Shown: positions 20,820 to 31,433 of the stretch, piece by piece
How the letters are laid out: every line of letters begins with the position of its first letter
Position numbering within the stretch: the stretch's first letter is position 1
Program-made: the position numbers and the translations under genes
From: Rhododendron vialii
Taxonomy: Eukaryota > Streptophyta > Magnoliopsida > Ericales > Ericaceae
Direction: 5' to 3'
Assembly: GCF_030253575.1 (NCBI RefSeq)
Contig: NC_080568.1
Location: 27,729,001 to 27,793,000 of the forward strand
DNA length: 64,000 bases
Notes under the pieces: generated by a model
What the model was told of the DNA's origin: nothing
The model's input: only the letters and a program-made list of their open reading frames with translations
Database searches by the model: none

Positions 20820-20906
20820 TTGAAAAGAAGTTCGTTTTTACCTCTCACGTCATCCTCTATGCCTTTTTAATCCTTAATGCTTTTAATCCAATAGTAGAGA
20901 AGGAGT

Positions 20907-20970
20907 AGTACTGCCAAAATTGAATTTCCGTTTGACCAGGAAAAAAAAAAAAAAAGTACTGCCAAAATTG
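20907..20970 (+). mobile_element. Micro-retroinsertion with 16-bp direct repeats
   Basis: agtactgccaaaattg at 20907-20922 is repeated exactly at 20955-20970. Between them lie aatttccgtttgaccagg and a run of about 14 A. This fits insertion of a 3'-terminal scrap of a LINE transcript with its poly(A) tail. Confidence 0.78.
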
Positions 20971-21100
20971 CATTAGAATATCGTTGAAAATACTAACATT
21001 TATTCATTGTAACATTTTTGACACTCTAACAAACCAAATACTAACAACTAATATAACATGATTCATCACCAGAAAAAGATCATGTGCCGGAGGAATTGCA

Positions 21101-21298
21101 TTGAATCAAACCGAAACATTGCTAGTATTTTGTGAAATTTGGAAACTAAACTTTGCAGGGCCTCGAGATGGGGAACTGGAACATATGCCTGAAGCAAAAA
21201 TTGGATTAATTACGATGGACAAAAGATCTCTTCAGAATTACTACTTCCAGACTTTGAGAAATACTAGCTCATTTGACGCTGACAACTTATGCCATTGA
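21101..21298 (+). other. Unassigned 65-codon open frame with possible splice acceptor
   Basis: An open frame runs from an ATG at 21101 to a TGA at 21296. A plausible acceptor (ctttgcag) at 21158 would make the part from 21159 look like a terminal exon encoding a peptide with LITMDKRSLQNYYFQTL. No family is recognised and no upstream exon was found, so it may be a gene fragment or chance. Confidence 0.2.
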
Positions 21299-21335
21299 CA
21301 GAAGGGGCTCATATATGTAATGTACTAATAATAGA

Positions 21336-21384
21336 ATAATGGAAGTCATTATATATGTAAGAAAAAAATAATGGAAGTCATTAT
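21336..21384 (+). mobile_element. Micro-retroinsertion with 17-bp direct repeats
   Basis: ataatggaagtcattat occurs at 21336-21352 and 21368-21384, separated by the 15 bases atatgtaagaaaaaa. The repeat length and A-tailed insert match the other micro-insertions in the window. Confidence 0.68.
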
Positions 21385-21421
21385 TTATAGTTATTCTAAA
21401 CACAACCTAGGCAAATAAATA

Positions 21422-21657
21422 CTCCCTCCGTCCGGAATTAATATTTTTTTTTTGGAGTTCGTGTCATTTTTCAATCGATTATATCTTTCAATTTATAATG
21501 TTTTACGCGATTTCGAAAACATTGTATTATAGAACTAATTGAGATCTATCAAATAAGATCCATATTCGATTTGAAATTCATTACGGATTAAAAGATATAA
21601 CCCATTTTTTAGCCGGTTAAAATTGAACTGAAAACAATTAAATTCGGATGGAGGGAG
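21422..21657. mobile_element. Stowaway-like MITE
   Basis: The left terminus CTCCCTCCGTCCGGAATT and the complement of the right terminus CTCCCTCCATCCGAATTT form inverted repeats. TA flanks both ends (21420-21421 and 21658-21659). The element is 236 bp, non-coding and AT-rich. Confidence 0.85.
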
Positions 21658-22593
21658 TAATAATCATGAGTGATTGCCAATTTGCCACCGCTTGATGTTA
21701 CATTCAGCCAACTAATACTACAGACAGAAGGGTAACATAAAATATTATCTCCTCAGTGCGACAAAGGCTGAACACCAGACAAATCCCTCAAAACTCTTGG
21801 GGGATTCTATTCTAAAAAAATGGAGTAGAAGAAAAAAAAGACCCTTCTACAGCAACCAACCTTGCACCAACGGTCACGCGGAGCCCACTACGGAACCTGC
21901 ACGGAAAATTCAAGCCGTTCGATCCTGTAATATGAATGAAATGGGAAGATTTGTTTGAGCTGATTTTTCAATGGGCCATTAGGTTTTTTTTTTAAATATT
22001 AAACGGCTTGGATTTTTCGTGCGTGGGTCCTGCGTGACCAATGGTGCAAGGTCGGTCGCCATAGCATTTTCGGGAAAAAAAAAACCCCACCATATTTGCT
22101 GTTGCACATGTTACATCTGAGGGTTTGAAGGCGCCAAACCATTGACTCTAGGCTTGTTTTCCATTGGGTCAATTTATTTATTTGGGGTATGTAGAGTGTT
22201 CCATGCCAATTTGTGCAGACCTCGGACTAATTCCTACTGCCCCTTTCACAACCCTTTTAACTTATATACACGTGAGATGAGGCGATCCCAAGAGTTGCTA
22301 GCAACGATAATCGGACATGAGTTGTTACGATGGAACAAACCCCTATTGCAGTGTTTTCCATTCGATCAATCTGCCAAGCAAAAGAGTTAGGAGGATTCCC
22401 TTGATCTCTTCCCCCAGCCTACCTCTTCTCCTTTTCTGGGCACAGCTCATAAATCAGTACTTCCTTTCAAGGTTAGAGATAAAAACCAAACCGGAATCGT
22501 ATGCAATGTGCAAAAATTGCCTTTATCGCCACGCATCTGGCTTAACAAAGGCAGGCCAACCATCATCCGTTTGTCCGTGCTAGAACATAAAAC

Positions 22594-22761
22594 CAGGGCT
22601 CTACTGTTTAGAATCTCATGTCCTTTCGGTAGCACCATATCGTTTATATCAAAAGTGTCTGTACTTCTGTTTCCGTGCATTTTCAACCACAGAATTGCAC
22701 AATAGTAAAAGAGATTCTAACATTAGAGCCCTGAAAATGCACAGGAAACAGAGGTACAGAG
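22594..22761. repeat. Rearranged inverted duplication
   Basis: Two blocks on the left (cagggctctactgtttagaa at 22594 and ctgtacttctgtttccgtgc near 22660) both reappear as their complements in one continuous stretch at 22711-22761. There they are directly adjacent, in altered spacing and order. No gene is recognised here. Confidence 0.6.
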
Positions 22762-24401
22762 GTTTTCTTGGTACAAGGTTTGACCTCCATTTTCTCTGTG
22801 GAAACAGGTTAGAGAACTCTGCAAGAACCATTCATGCAGTTAAAACCGCAAGGTCCTCTACTGTAGCTAACTTGGTGAATGGAACGTACACAATGTTAAA
22901 CGAGAAACCCACCAAGATATAGTTATAATAGTAACAGAGAACCCACGAGTACTCAAGATGATGAAATTGAAACTATTTCGACAAAATCAGACCCAATCCA
23001 CGTCTAAAGTGAACGATTTGATTTCAAATCATAGAAAATACGTTAACACAAACACAAGTAAGAGGTTCAGATGAGATGCCACAGGGGCTCGTAATGCTAA
23101 ATCTGAGATGTGTGCAGTTTTTTTCGTCCTTTAAAAGGGCATTTAGTTGGAGGGAAATACACAATAGTAATGGAAATACGGTGACAGTTGAAGGAAAATT
23201 TTGGTCTAGTGTAAATGTGAGCCAGCCTCAATTTTGAGTCCATACCAAGAGGGCGGCGCTCTTCTTTTATCGATAAGGATGGATGGATTCTCTTACCGAC
23301 AAGGTCAAAGGGTTGCAGCCTTTGGTACATTAGCAGTTGAAACTCAGTAATCATCATAACCTCGTAAAAGTATTCTCCTTTAGTGGAACTTCTTCAATAT
23401 GGCATGCTAACAGTCTAAATCGTTGCGAAGAGAAGACGTGACGCATTTAAGGGGTACAATGACCAACCCAATAAAATGATAGTACGAGCGTGACATTTCT
23501 ACAAGAGAATACTTGGAAATCGGTGCAAGAATATCAGCATCGATCAATAAGACTCGAGCAAAAAGCTTCCCCAGTAAATTTGCGAGAGCTGTTGAAAACC
23601 GGATCAATTGTAAAACAAGCAAACAAATACTCCTATGATATGAAGGACCTTTACATTGATTTTCAGGACTTCAGTTTCTGAATGAAAAAAATCATCTAAA
23701 TGTAAGAACCAATTACTTCCAAGAGCTCCAGAATTTTGTCCATCAATGTGCTGAACAACTATTTAGCAGATCACAGAGAAATTGCAATTTGGATGAGTTC
23801 ATATTGCAATGTGTTTGCAGTATGAGATTCGGATTCGTTTCTCAGAATGGCGCGCAGTCACCTCGCGGGTAAGGGGACTAAGGAGATGCGAGACTCGGCC
23901 AGAACACCTTGAATACCTTGAGTCAAGGCAAGGTTCGTGAAGCGCTACTAAGGCTCCTAAACTGCGCACCTCACGTTGAGGCGCATGAGGCATGAGCCTC
24001 ACTATCCTATTCCAGACTCGTTAAAAGTCCCAACTCGGCCGTCGATTTATAAGGATTACAAGTTAGGAAAATGCTGAATCGAATCGTTTGAAGTAAAAGG
24101 GCTCAGTTGCGAGCCCTAGCTGCACAATTCTTGGCACTTCATAGTTTATGCAACTCGCGTCACTCTAATGAAGCGTGTGCCTCACCTCATGCAAAACCTC
24201 CAAGGGACCGTGACGCCTCAGAGCGCCTAGAGCTTTTTACAACACTGGCTTGGATTCGTATCCAAATGCTTACAGGCCAAAACTAGGCAAAGCTATATAT
24301 AGACAAGTGAAATGCTATTAAGCCGCACGAGTCACGGGAATTAAACTCTCTACAAAAAGGTGCGGCAAGATTGCCCGCCTATAGTCCCAGACCACTTCGT
24401 A

Positions 24402-24700
24402 GGGCTGCAAGAGAGTTGTGAACTATCATAGAGTTTAGCCAATCGAGCTTGAGCTCGGCTCGTTTAGCATGGAGGTGTTCGAACTCGGTTCGTTTACTAA
24501 ACAAGACTCCATTAATGAGCCGAGTCTCTCTACAAACGATCCGAGCTTTTATTAAGGAGCCAAGTTACAACTAACAGCTCAACTCGTTTACTGAACGAGC
24601 TTGAAAATCGAGCTTGACTCATTTGCTAAAGAGCCGAGTCGACCCCATAACGAGCCAAGTCTTGAGCTGATTGCGAATAGTTCGGTTCGTTTTGCAGCCC
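24402..24700. mobile_element. MITE with GGGCTGCAA ends and TA target
   Basis: The element starts GGGCTGCAAG and ends TTTGCAGCCC, with TA at both borders (24400-24401 and 24701-24702). The interior is built from repeated cgagc, gagctcgg and gagccgag motifs in both orientations. Confidence 0.78.
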
Positions 24701-24960
24701 TACTGCTTAATTTGTATAAGAATGTTCAGAACGTATGATTGATCAGAAATGCCAGTTTACAAGGAAAGAAAAACAGCCATAAAAACAGGGCCGACAAATT
24801 TTATTCCTTTTGAGATTAAACTGTAAGTCAACAAAAGAATTCAGCTCAAATTTTCTCAAGCTCAAGTGAAATACAAGGAAACAGAAAAAGAAGAAAAACT
24901 TACATTGAATTGTTGGAAAGTTTAAAATCTTTGTATCAGCTGAAAAAAATACAGTACCTA

Positions 24961-25085
24961 CCAGGGTTTTAAATCGCGGTATCAGGAAACGTAATGGTAT
25001 CGGTGGTAAACCGTTTCGGGTGTTGAAAACCGGATCAATTGTAACGGCCAATCCGATGAGCAACGGACTTTATTTAAAACCCTGG
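24961..25085. mobile_element. Short MITE with CCAGGGTTTTAAAT ends
   Basis: A 125-bp segment is bounded by CCAGGGTTTTAAAT and its exact complement ATTTAAAACCCTGG. It lies 44 bp downstream of the XXT stop codon, in its probable 3' untranslated region. It contains a 24-bp stretch (25021-25044) also found at 23590-23613. Confidence 0.75.
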
Positions 25086-25128
25086 TACCGACTAAATCAT
25101 CACCCATTCACTATGAGATTACTCCTTT

Positions 25129-26481
25129 CTAGCTCCGAGGCTTGTGGGTTTCGTGCACCGAACGCTGCCGGATACCAAACTGATCTACAAACTCCAAGGG
25201 ATTAACAGTTTCATTCCTGAACCTCTTGATCTTGGGGCTCAACAAGCCTCTATGCCTGAACCCATACAGATTGAGAACTTGGTTATCAGCAAAATTGTAC
25301 GCCCTCTCGATGCTGCTCAGGCACCTCTTGACCGGGTAATCCCCGAAGCTCCCGCAAGACTTGCAGCCCACAAAATGGGTCACGAACGGCCGCCTCTTGT
25401 CGCCCAACCCCGGATCGTACTTGTCGATCATCTCGTCGTAACCGTCCACCAACTCGCCCCAGAAACCGTGCAAGTAGTAGGAATTCTCCAGAAACACCTT
25501 GTCCTCCCACTCGCCCCGCTTCGAAACCAGCAGGTATATCAGCGCGGACTGGTCGTCCGCTTCGAAATCCGCCGGCCTGCCCTTCAGATTCGCCGTCAGG
25601 ACCTTCCCCGCCTCCTCCCTGACGGGCCCTTTCGGCCCCATTGGAGCCCAGGCGTCGAGCAAATCCAGAGACCACTGGCAGTTCCTCAGCAGGAAATTCC
25701 CGGTGCTCAAGGCAATCCAGTCTTTCTTATCGTACAACAGATCAGGGTACCCGTGCACCACCAAGTTGCTGCCGGCGTATTTCCCGATTGGTATCTCGAA
25801 TGACATGTCTGTAAACAGGGCATCGCTGTCCATCCACCAAATCCACTCAACTTCCGGGTGAGACAGCATCAGGTTCCTGATCACTGGCAGTTTCGACCAG
25901 TACCCATTTAGCTCGTTGTCCAAATGGACCATGTTGTACACGATTTCGATCCCGTGTAGCCTGCAGTAATCGATCTTGTTCTTGATTGATTTCAACAGAT
26001 AGTGATCCCCAATTGGGTTATCACACGGCTTGGGTGGTGAGCCAGTGACGAGTAAGATCCTGGGCTTGCCTTGGATGTGCGAGGGGAAGCTCGGGTTTTG
26101 TTGGAGCCAGGTGCTTCGGTCGGTATCCCAAGTGGTGACCTTGGCACCGAGAGTGTAGGTGTGGTAAGTGCTGGAGTTGTAAGTGTCGGGGAGGGGGTCG
26201 TCAAGGTCGTCGGGATCGGTGTCGGATCGGAGGTGGGCGAGGAGGCGGTTGGTCTCCTCGAGGAGGTTCTGGCGGACGGCGTCAGTCTCTGCGGAAGAGG
26301 AGCCGCCGCCAAGGTTGATGCCGATGTAGCCGCGGAGGACCACGATGGTGATGAAGCCGCAGAGGATGGTGACCTTGATGTTGTTGAGCGTTTTCCGGAG
26401 CTGCTGGCCGCGGGGTATAATGGGTCCTCTTCTCGGGCCGCCGTCGCTGGCTGCGCGCTTCTGAGCTATCTCCTGGCCCAT
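25129..26481 (-). CDS. XXT5: Xyloglucan 6-xylosyltransferase, XXT5-like (GT34)
   Basis: Golgi type II membrane glycosyltransferase that adds alpha-1,6-xylose to the beta-1,4-glucan backbone of xyloglucan, using UDP-xylose. The single exon encodes 450 residues, close to the family's 455-460. A short basic cytosolic N-terminus is followed by a membrane anchor at about 37-56 (VTILCGFITIVVLRGYIGI), a stem of about 60 residues, then the GT34 domain from about 135. Diagnostic blocks are ILLVTGSPPKPCDNPIGDHY, NKIDYCRLHGIEI, the metal-binding DSD at 218-220 (WWMDSDALF), LLDAWAPMGPKGPVREEAGK and PFVTHFVGCKSCG. The MGQ start, PRGQQLRKTLNNIK segment and HRGLLSPK ending resemble XXT5 rather than XXT1 or XXT2; that assignment is from memory of the family. 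A 219-codon frame on the opposite strand is a codon-bias shadow. Confidence 0.95.
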   Translation of the reverse strand: MGQEIAQKRAASDGGPRRGPIIPRGQQLRKTLNNIKVTILCGFITIVVLRGYIGINLGGGSSSAETDAVRQNLLEETNRLLAHLRSDTDPDDLDDPLPDTYNSSTYHTYTLGAKVTTWDTDRSTWLQQNPSFPSHIQGKPRILLVTGSPPKPCDNPIGDHYLLKSIKNKIDYCRLHGIEIVYNMVHLDNELNGYWSKLPVIRNLMLSHPEVEWIWWMDSDALFTDMSFEIPIGKYAGSNLVVHGYPDLLYDKKDWIALSTGNFLLRNCQWSLDLLDAWAPMGPKGPVREEAGKVLTANLKGRPADFEADDQSALIYLLVSKRGEWEDKVFLENSYYLHGFWGELVDGYDEMIDKYDPGLGDKRRPFVTHFVGCKSCGSFGDYPVKRCLSSIERAYNFADNQVLNLYGFRHRGLLSPKIKRFRNETVNPLEFVDQFGIRQRSVHETHKPRS

Positions 26482-26736
26482 TTCCTACCCAACACACACC
26501 CACGCTCTCTCAATCTTGTTATGGCGCTATACTTTCTGATCGGCAAAAAAAGATTTTATTAACTCGAAAAACACAAAGTACAACGAGTTAAGAGGACATC
26601 TAAGAGTTAAAACTCGAAAGGGTTCTTGTTATGGCTATGGCTATGGCTATTGGCTAGGAAAGAGAAGAAGAGGGAATGTAAAACCTTAACTTGGTAACGG
26701 TGACAACGGAGTCACCGTGGTGGGTGAGCTGTATCC

Positions 26737-26739
<3 letters not shown>

Positions 26740-26789
<50 letters not shown>
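26740..26789. repeat. (GA)n microsatellite upstream of XXT
   Basis: About 25 GA repeats begin roughly 260 bp upstream of the XXT start codon; on the coding strand this is a CT tract. Confidence 0.96.
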
Positions 26790-26793
<4 letters not shown>

Positions 26794-29383
26794 TTGTGTG
26801 GGGATGGGGGAAAGGAAGATACATAGAAGAAGAAGTGGATGCACCAACTGTTTTGGGCGATGTGTTACCAACCGTTTTTTAAATATTTTGTGCCATAGTC
26901 AACGGGAATGGAGGCCGTGCTTCATTTTTGTATAGAACACAGCTTCTATGCAGACTGCGGTGTGCGGTTCACCATGCCCGGATCTCTGATCAATGATCTG
27001 ATCCGTTCATCTTAAAAGGCTTGCCAAAATATGATGTTCACGCAAAAATTCAAGTTGATCGAGAATCTGTAACCACCTCGTTGGAATACTTTAGTCATGT
27101 AGACAAATGATTACTTGTCCATTTCTCTATATAAAAGCGTTTTGATGAGGTAGTTGCAGTTGTCCGATCAAATTGAATGTTTAAGCATGGATATTCCATT
27201 AGACAATTCCTACAATATAAACGGGTCGGGTCAACGAGTAGAGGTTGGGGGGTGTGATGAACAACGCACTACAGTTCAAAGAGGTCTGCAAAGAAGCTGT
27301 GTCTGTTTAATATAAATTTTGTATAAATAAATTTGGTTGGAATATTTTTGAGAAAAAACTTCTTAAGGCTTACAAATCAAGCCTAAATAAGTTATTATTT
27401 GCTTTTCAGTTTATGATATTAAAATATATACTACTTGTGATCGACTTGATTAAAGTTTATTTGAAATCAATTTATTTGATAAAGCAACCAACTATATATT
27501 TTTTTTAAAAATTCATTTATTTTTCACACGAATCTCAAATAAATCATTAATTGTTCGGATTATTTATCAGTCATACTCCATGGAATTGAACCATTCAGCG
27601 TGACAATTAATTATAAGATAAATTCGTTTTAAAACTAAAGAGTTTTTTTTATGGAAGAAAATTATATTCTACCCTATCCTAGGAAAAGGAGGAGTAGGGG
27701 TTGGGTTTGAATCCTAGCCAAACGAATTCATTACTTCAAAGTGTCCATTACCTGATGTCCTGATCTACAAATTGAGCTAGGAGGCAACTTCGATTGAAAT
27801 TTAGTTATTGTAATTTTTGACATGATATAAGTTTTCAACTAGCTCCGAAAGATAAACGATTCTGACAATCGAAATGGGATTTGAAAAGAGTCCACACATG
27901 ATTTAAGACCCCAACCCTGTGAATGTGACCCTTGGTTTACGGGCATGTTCTTTGCACGTCCGGATTTAACAAGTACCAATGCCATCTCTTGAGTCATTCT
28001 ATACTGGCTATGGCCATCTAGAATTTGGTTGGATGGGGATGATAGAATGATTTCCCAAACTTCACTTCTTCTTCTTGTTTTTTTAATAACTCAAGTGTCC
28101 AGGTCAACTTCCGCATACTCAACTAATTCGGAAGACCAATCTCAACGTCCACTTAGGGGGTGTCTCAATCAAAGCCAGAGCCAGCTTACACACACTTAGA
28201 TTAATCTTGTGGAATAAATCCCACCTACCACTTGCGGGATTTTCAATTAAAGCAAGAACTTATGGACTGGCTCCACAGAAGTTGATAACACTTTCCCAAA
28301 TCCTCGGGGTTGTACAGGGTAAGCTCCTCTTTCCCAAGTCTGCTTCTACCAAAGAACATTGCTTAAAAACTTTTAACTTACCTCGTTCATTCTCCTTGGC
28401 AGACAAAAGGAAATGCGGGTGAGGGCCACGATCAGTGGGGGACTCCAGAATTTTATCATGATAGGAAGGAAGTGCAGGCGAGGGCCATGGCTTGCCAGTG
28501 CCACCGAAGGGACTATGGGCAAGAGCCACGGCCACCACCGACTCTAGGATTTTATCATCATAGTCATTCACAAACGTAAATGCCATTTTACTAGATTAAT
28601 GAACAATCGATCATCTATTTTTAACATAGCACATATCAAAGGCTTAATTAACTACATTTCTTAGCTAACCAGTTAGTCGAGATACACGCAAACTGGCTTA
28701 GACACCTGAGCTATTTAATTAAAAAAATATGTGAGCGTTCATAATTGTATTAAATGGATTTTCATTTTTTAGAATTATCATTACATAACAGCGTCAATAT
28801 TGTTGATAGTACCGAACTTCCTCTTCAATATTTGTGGCCAAGAGATCGTTCAATAATTGTTTGGTTTCCCACTTGGTTACACAACTCGTAATTAAATCTA
28901 GTTTATAGCCCTTTTTAAGACTTGATGGCGAAAATACTCTAACGTGTTGCATACCATGATGGGTTAAAGCCATATTTTAATGGGATGATTTTTGTACATG
29001 CAATAATTTTTTAGTATCATATCATAATAGTCATAAAAACCATTTCATGGGATCAATCGGAGAAAGTATTCAGTAGTCTCAAAGCACTACCACGTGATAT
29101 TTCAGTGTCTTTCCTCACCACACATTAATTGGTGTGTAAGTCACGTACATTGTGATGAAACCCACGCCAATGTGTAGCGCGGAAGGGCTTTAGAGCACCG
29201 TCACACTGTTGTCAATGATTTGCCTAGGGGTTAGAAAAGTCCACGCCGGTATTGAAGGAAAAGCATTGGAGACTGGAAGTGGCCAGGAGAGCACTTATCT
29301 GGAGAAATACATACGTGATACCCTTAAAATATAAGCCATATGCCTAGTTGATTCCTTGCTTTCATGTGCTGCTCATGTGCCTT

Positions 29384-29396
<13 letters not shown>

Positions 29397-29447
<51 letters not shown>
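29397..29447. repeat. (CT)n microsatellite
   Basis: About 25 uninterrupted TC repeats in the spacer between the XXT and complex I genes, not close to a recognised exon. Confidence 0.96.
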
Positions 29448-29454
<7 letters not shown>

Positions 29455-30002
29455 GTTGCTCTAGTATCACCCCTATGTTGAAAATGGCCAGAATTGCATG
29501 GTTTTTTCACCTGTGATTTTGCTGCATGCGGACGCACCTACGGTGAGTTGAGCCCTAGAAACTCTGAATATACGTCGAAAAATGCTTAGGCTAGTCGAGC
29601 TCAGCTGGTTTGGGTTTTATGGAGCTCGGTTTGGCTAGACTCTGTGAATACAAAAAACGAACCAAGCTTTTTAGGTCGCGTTCGAAAAAGGAAAGGAAAA
29701 ACTTGAGTTGACATTTTGCCCATTGGATTCCAATCCATCTCAACTCAGAGACAATTGAAGTCATATTAGTTAGTACAAAACTGCATCAATCTCCATAATT
29801 TCGAATAACTTAAACTAATAACCAATGCTGCAGATTCCTGCCTTCAGTTCTCCTTGGATCGCATTTTCGGAGCTGCAGATGGAACTTTTCTCCAATGCAT
29901 TAGTTGGTAGAGGGATCGCTTATTCCTTTATCAGTTATACGTTGGAGAACGTGGTATTAGTTATCCGCTCACAATAAAACCGACCAGACAAACATGACAC
30001 CA

Positions 30003-30378
30003 GGCCCGGTCCTGAATTTTCGAGGCCCTAGACGGTATTTGAAAATGGGGTCTCTTATATGTTGATATACTTATTAATTAGTTGTTCCATAAAAGAAGCA
30101 TATTCGTGTTGTGGTTCAGTGGCCAAATTGTTGTATCACTTCATGGTTCCCTAAGAATGTGAGTTGGAGCCTCAAAATTGTCATTTTGAAGATGTTGAGG
30201 TTCGAACTCGTGACCCTACACTTATTGCGTGCCCACCTACCAGTGTACCACATTAACCTACTTCTATAATACTTCACATTCATAACATTTAATATATTTT
30301 ACTATTTTGAAGCTCAATTATTAGGTTCAAAACTAAAGGCTCTAAGCGGTCACCTAGTGGGTCTATAGGCCTGTAGCC
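30003..30378. repeat. Degraded dispersed repeat
   Basis: The left end (ggcccggtcctgaattttcg, then aggccctagacgg) is loosely mirrored by the complement of the right end (ccggctacaggcctat, then agagcctttagttttg). Inside, tggttcagtggcc and gaggttcgaactc resemble polymerase III boxes but are spaced too far apart for a tRNA. Probably a decayed transposon carrying another repeat. Confidence 0.35.
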
Positions 30379-30680
30379 GGATTTGCATGACACAACAGAC
30401 ATCCTTTTCGACACTAGAAGTCTAGAACCCTGGGACCAACTGCATAGTCTGCGATCAGACCTTTGACCTCTGGTATTCTCCCTTACGGGGGCATTTAGTT
30501 TTCGGATATTAACATAGCTATTGATATGAAGTTGCAAATTCCCATTTTCCAGCCATGACATAGGAGGAAGGTATAAACTATAAAGCAATGAAATGGCTAT
30601 CCAGTAACCCCTACTTTAGTCTCTACGGGTCCGATTGGATGCGTGATAAATTTTTGGAAATTATTTATGAAAAAGATAAT

Positions 30681-30820
30681 CACTTTGTTTGGTTTACATA
30701 TCAACTCATCTCATTTTTCTCTTTACACGTTTCTCAATAGCTTTTTATCTTTATCTCTCTCCACTCATTACCATTTATTACATCAAAAATAATTTTCAAA
30801 AATACAAACCAAACAAGGTG
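30681..30820. mobile_element. MITE with CACTTTGTTTGGTTT ends
   Basis: The left terminus CACTTTGTTTGGTTTACAT and the complement of the right terminus CACCTTGTTTGGTTTGTAT are inverted repeats around a 140-bp non-coding, pyrimidine-rich interior. No clean target duplication was seen. Confidence 0.68.
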
Positions 30821-30984
30821 AATATAGTAGAGAATAGTAGTATTATCTATGTAGGGGGTCCCATGGAGGAGCCCAACATCAATATAATTTTTATGGAAAA
30901 AGATTAAAATGTATTTTGTTTGGACAAGTTATTAAAGAGAGGAGATAAAATAATATTTAGTTTGAATGAAAATAAAATAGGGGA

Positions 30985-31180
30985 AATTATTTGACGGTGG
31001 GGATTGTCGGAGGTTAGGCGATCATAGAGCGAACACGTGGAGTGCCGGAAAACTGTGCAACCTGTGTTTGGACTGTAAGCGCCTAAACTCCGCCAATCCC
31101 AAGGTTGCACAGTTCTCCAGCACTCCACGTGTTCGCTCTATGATCGCCTAACCTCCACCAATCCCCACCGTCAAATAATT
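30985..31180. repeat. Long near-perfect inverted repeat (hairpin)
   Basis: The left arm 30985-31063 and right arm 31102-31180 are both 79 bases and pair at 75 positions by my count. The 38-base loop contains gcgcctaaactccgccaat, itself a diverged copy of part of the right arm. The arms contain gaacacgtggagtg, which includes a CACGTG core. The right arm ends 183 bp before the start codon proposed for the complex I gene. A transcript would form a long stem able to feed small-RNA processing; this is inference. Confidence 0.9.
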
Positions 31181-31363
31181 TTCTCAGTCAAAACAATTAC
31201 GATAATTACATCCTAATCGTCCGTTTTACTCGCACCAGAGCTCTCTACCGTGGACCCTCAAACTACCGGAAATATTATCCTCCTCTTCCTCAAATCAAAT
31301 CCCCACCTGAGAATCATCGCCGATACATTCAGAGCTCGACCGGTCTTCCAAATTCGTGGTGTT

Positions 31364-31391
31364 ATGCGTAAAATTCGTGGTGTTATGGTAC

Positions 31392-31433
<42 letters not shown>

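Larger units (their letters stand above)
17478..25128. other. Gene-poor, transposon-rich spacer between LONRF and XXT genes
   Basis: About 7.6 kb with no gene I can support. It contains three foldback elements (17720-19361), several MITEs, two micro-retroinsertions and a rearranged inverted repeat, each listed separately. Positions 19400-20600 and 23000-24400 hold only scattered open frames, and 23800-24260 is rich in gcctca/gaggcg motifs typical of degraded plant repeats. The minus-strand 3' untranslated region of the XXT gene probably begins just below 25129. Confidence 0.6.
26482..31363. other. Spacer between divergent XXT and complex I genes
   Basis: Both promoters lie in this 4.9-kb spacer. 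No gene is supported between 26900 and 31250. Recognisable content is a CT tract, a degraded repeat near 30003-30378, a MITE and a long hairpin, all listed separately. The stretch 28200-28590 contains degenerate repeats of gactcYaggattttatcat and gagggccacg. Confidence 0.6.

Noticed and set aside
25144-25803. 219-codon open frame opposite the XXT gene
   Set aside because: It lies fully antisense to a clear GT34 coding exon with GC-biased third positions and has no domain; it is a codon-bias shadow.
26071-26562. 163-codon plus-strand frame, Gly/Val-rich
   Set aside because: Antisense to the XXT N-terminal coding region; low-complexity shadow.
30110-30200. tRNA gene suggested by tggttcagtggcc and gaggttcgaactc
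   Set aside because: The boxes are about 80 bases apart and no acceptor stem is visible; probably part of a degraded repeat.
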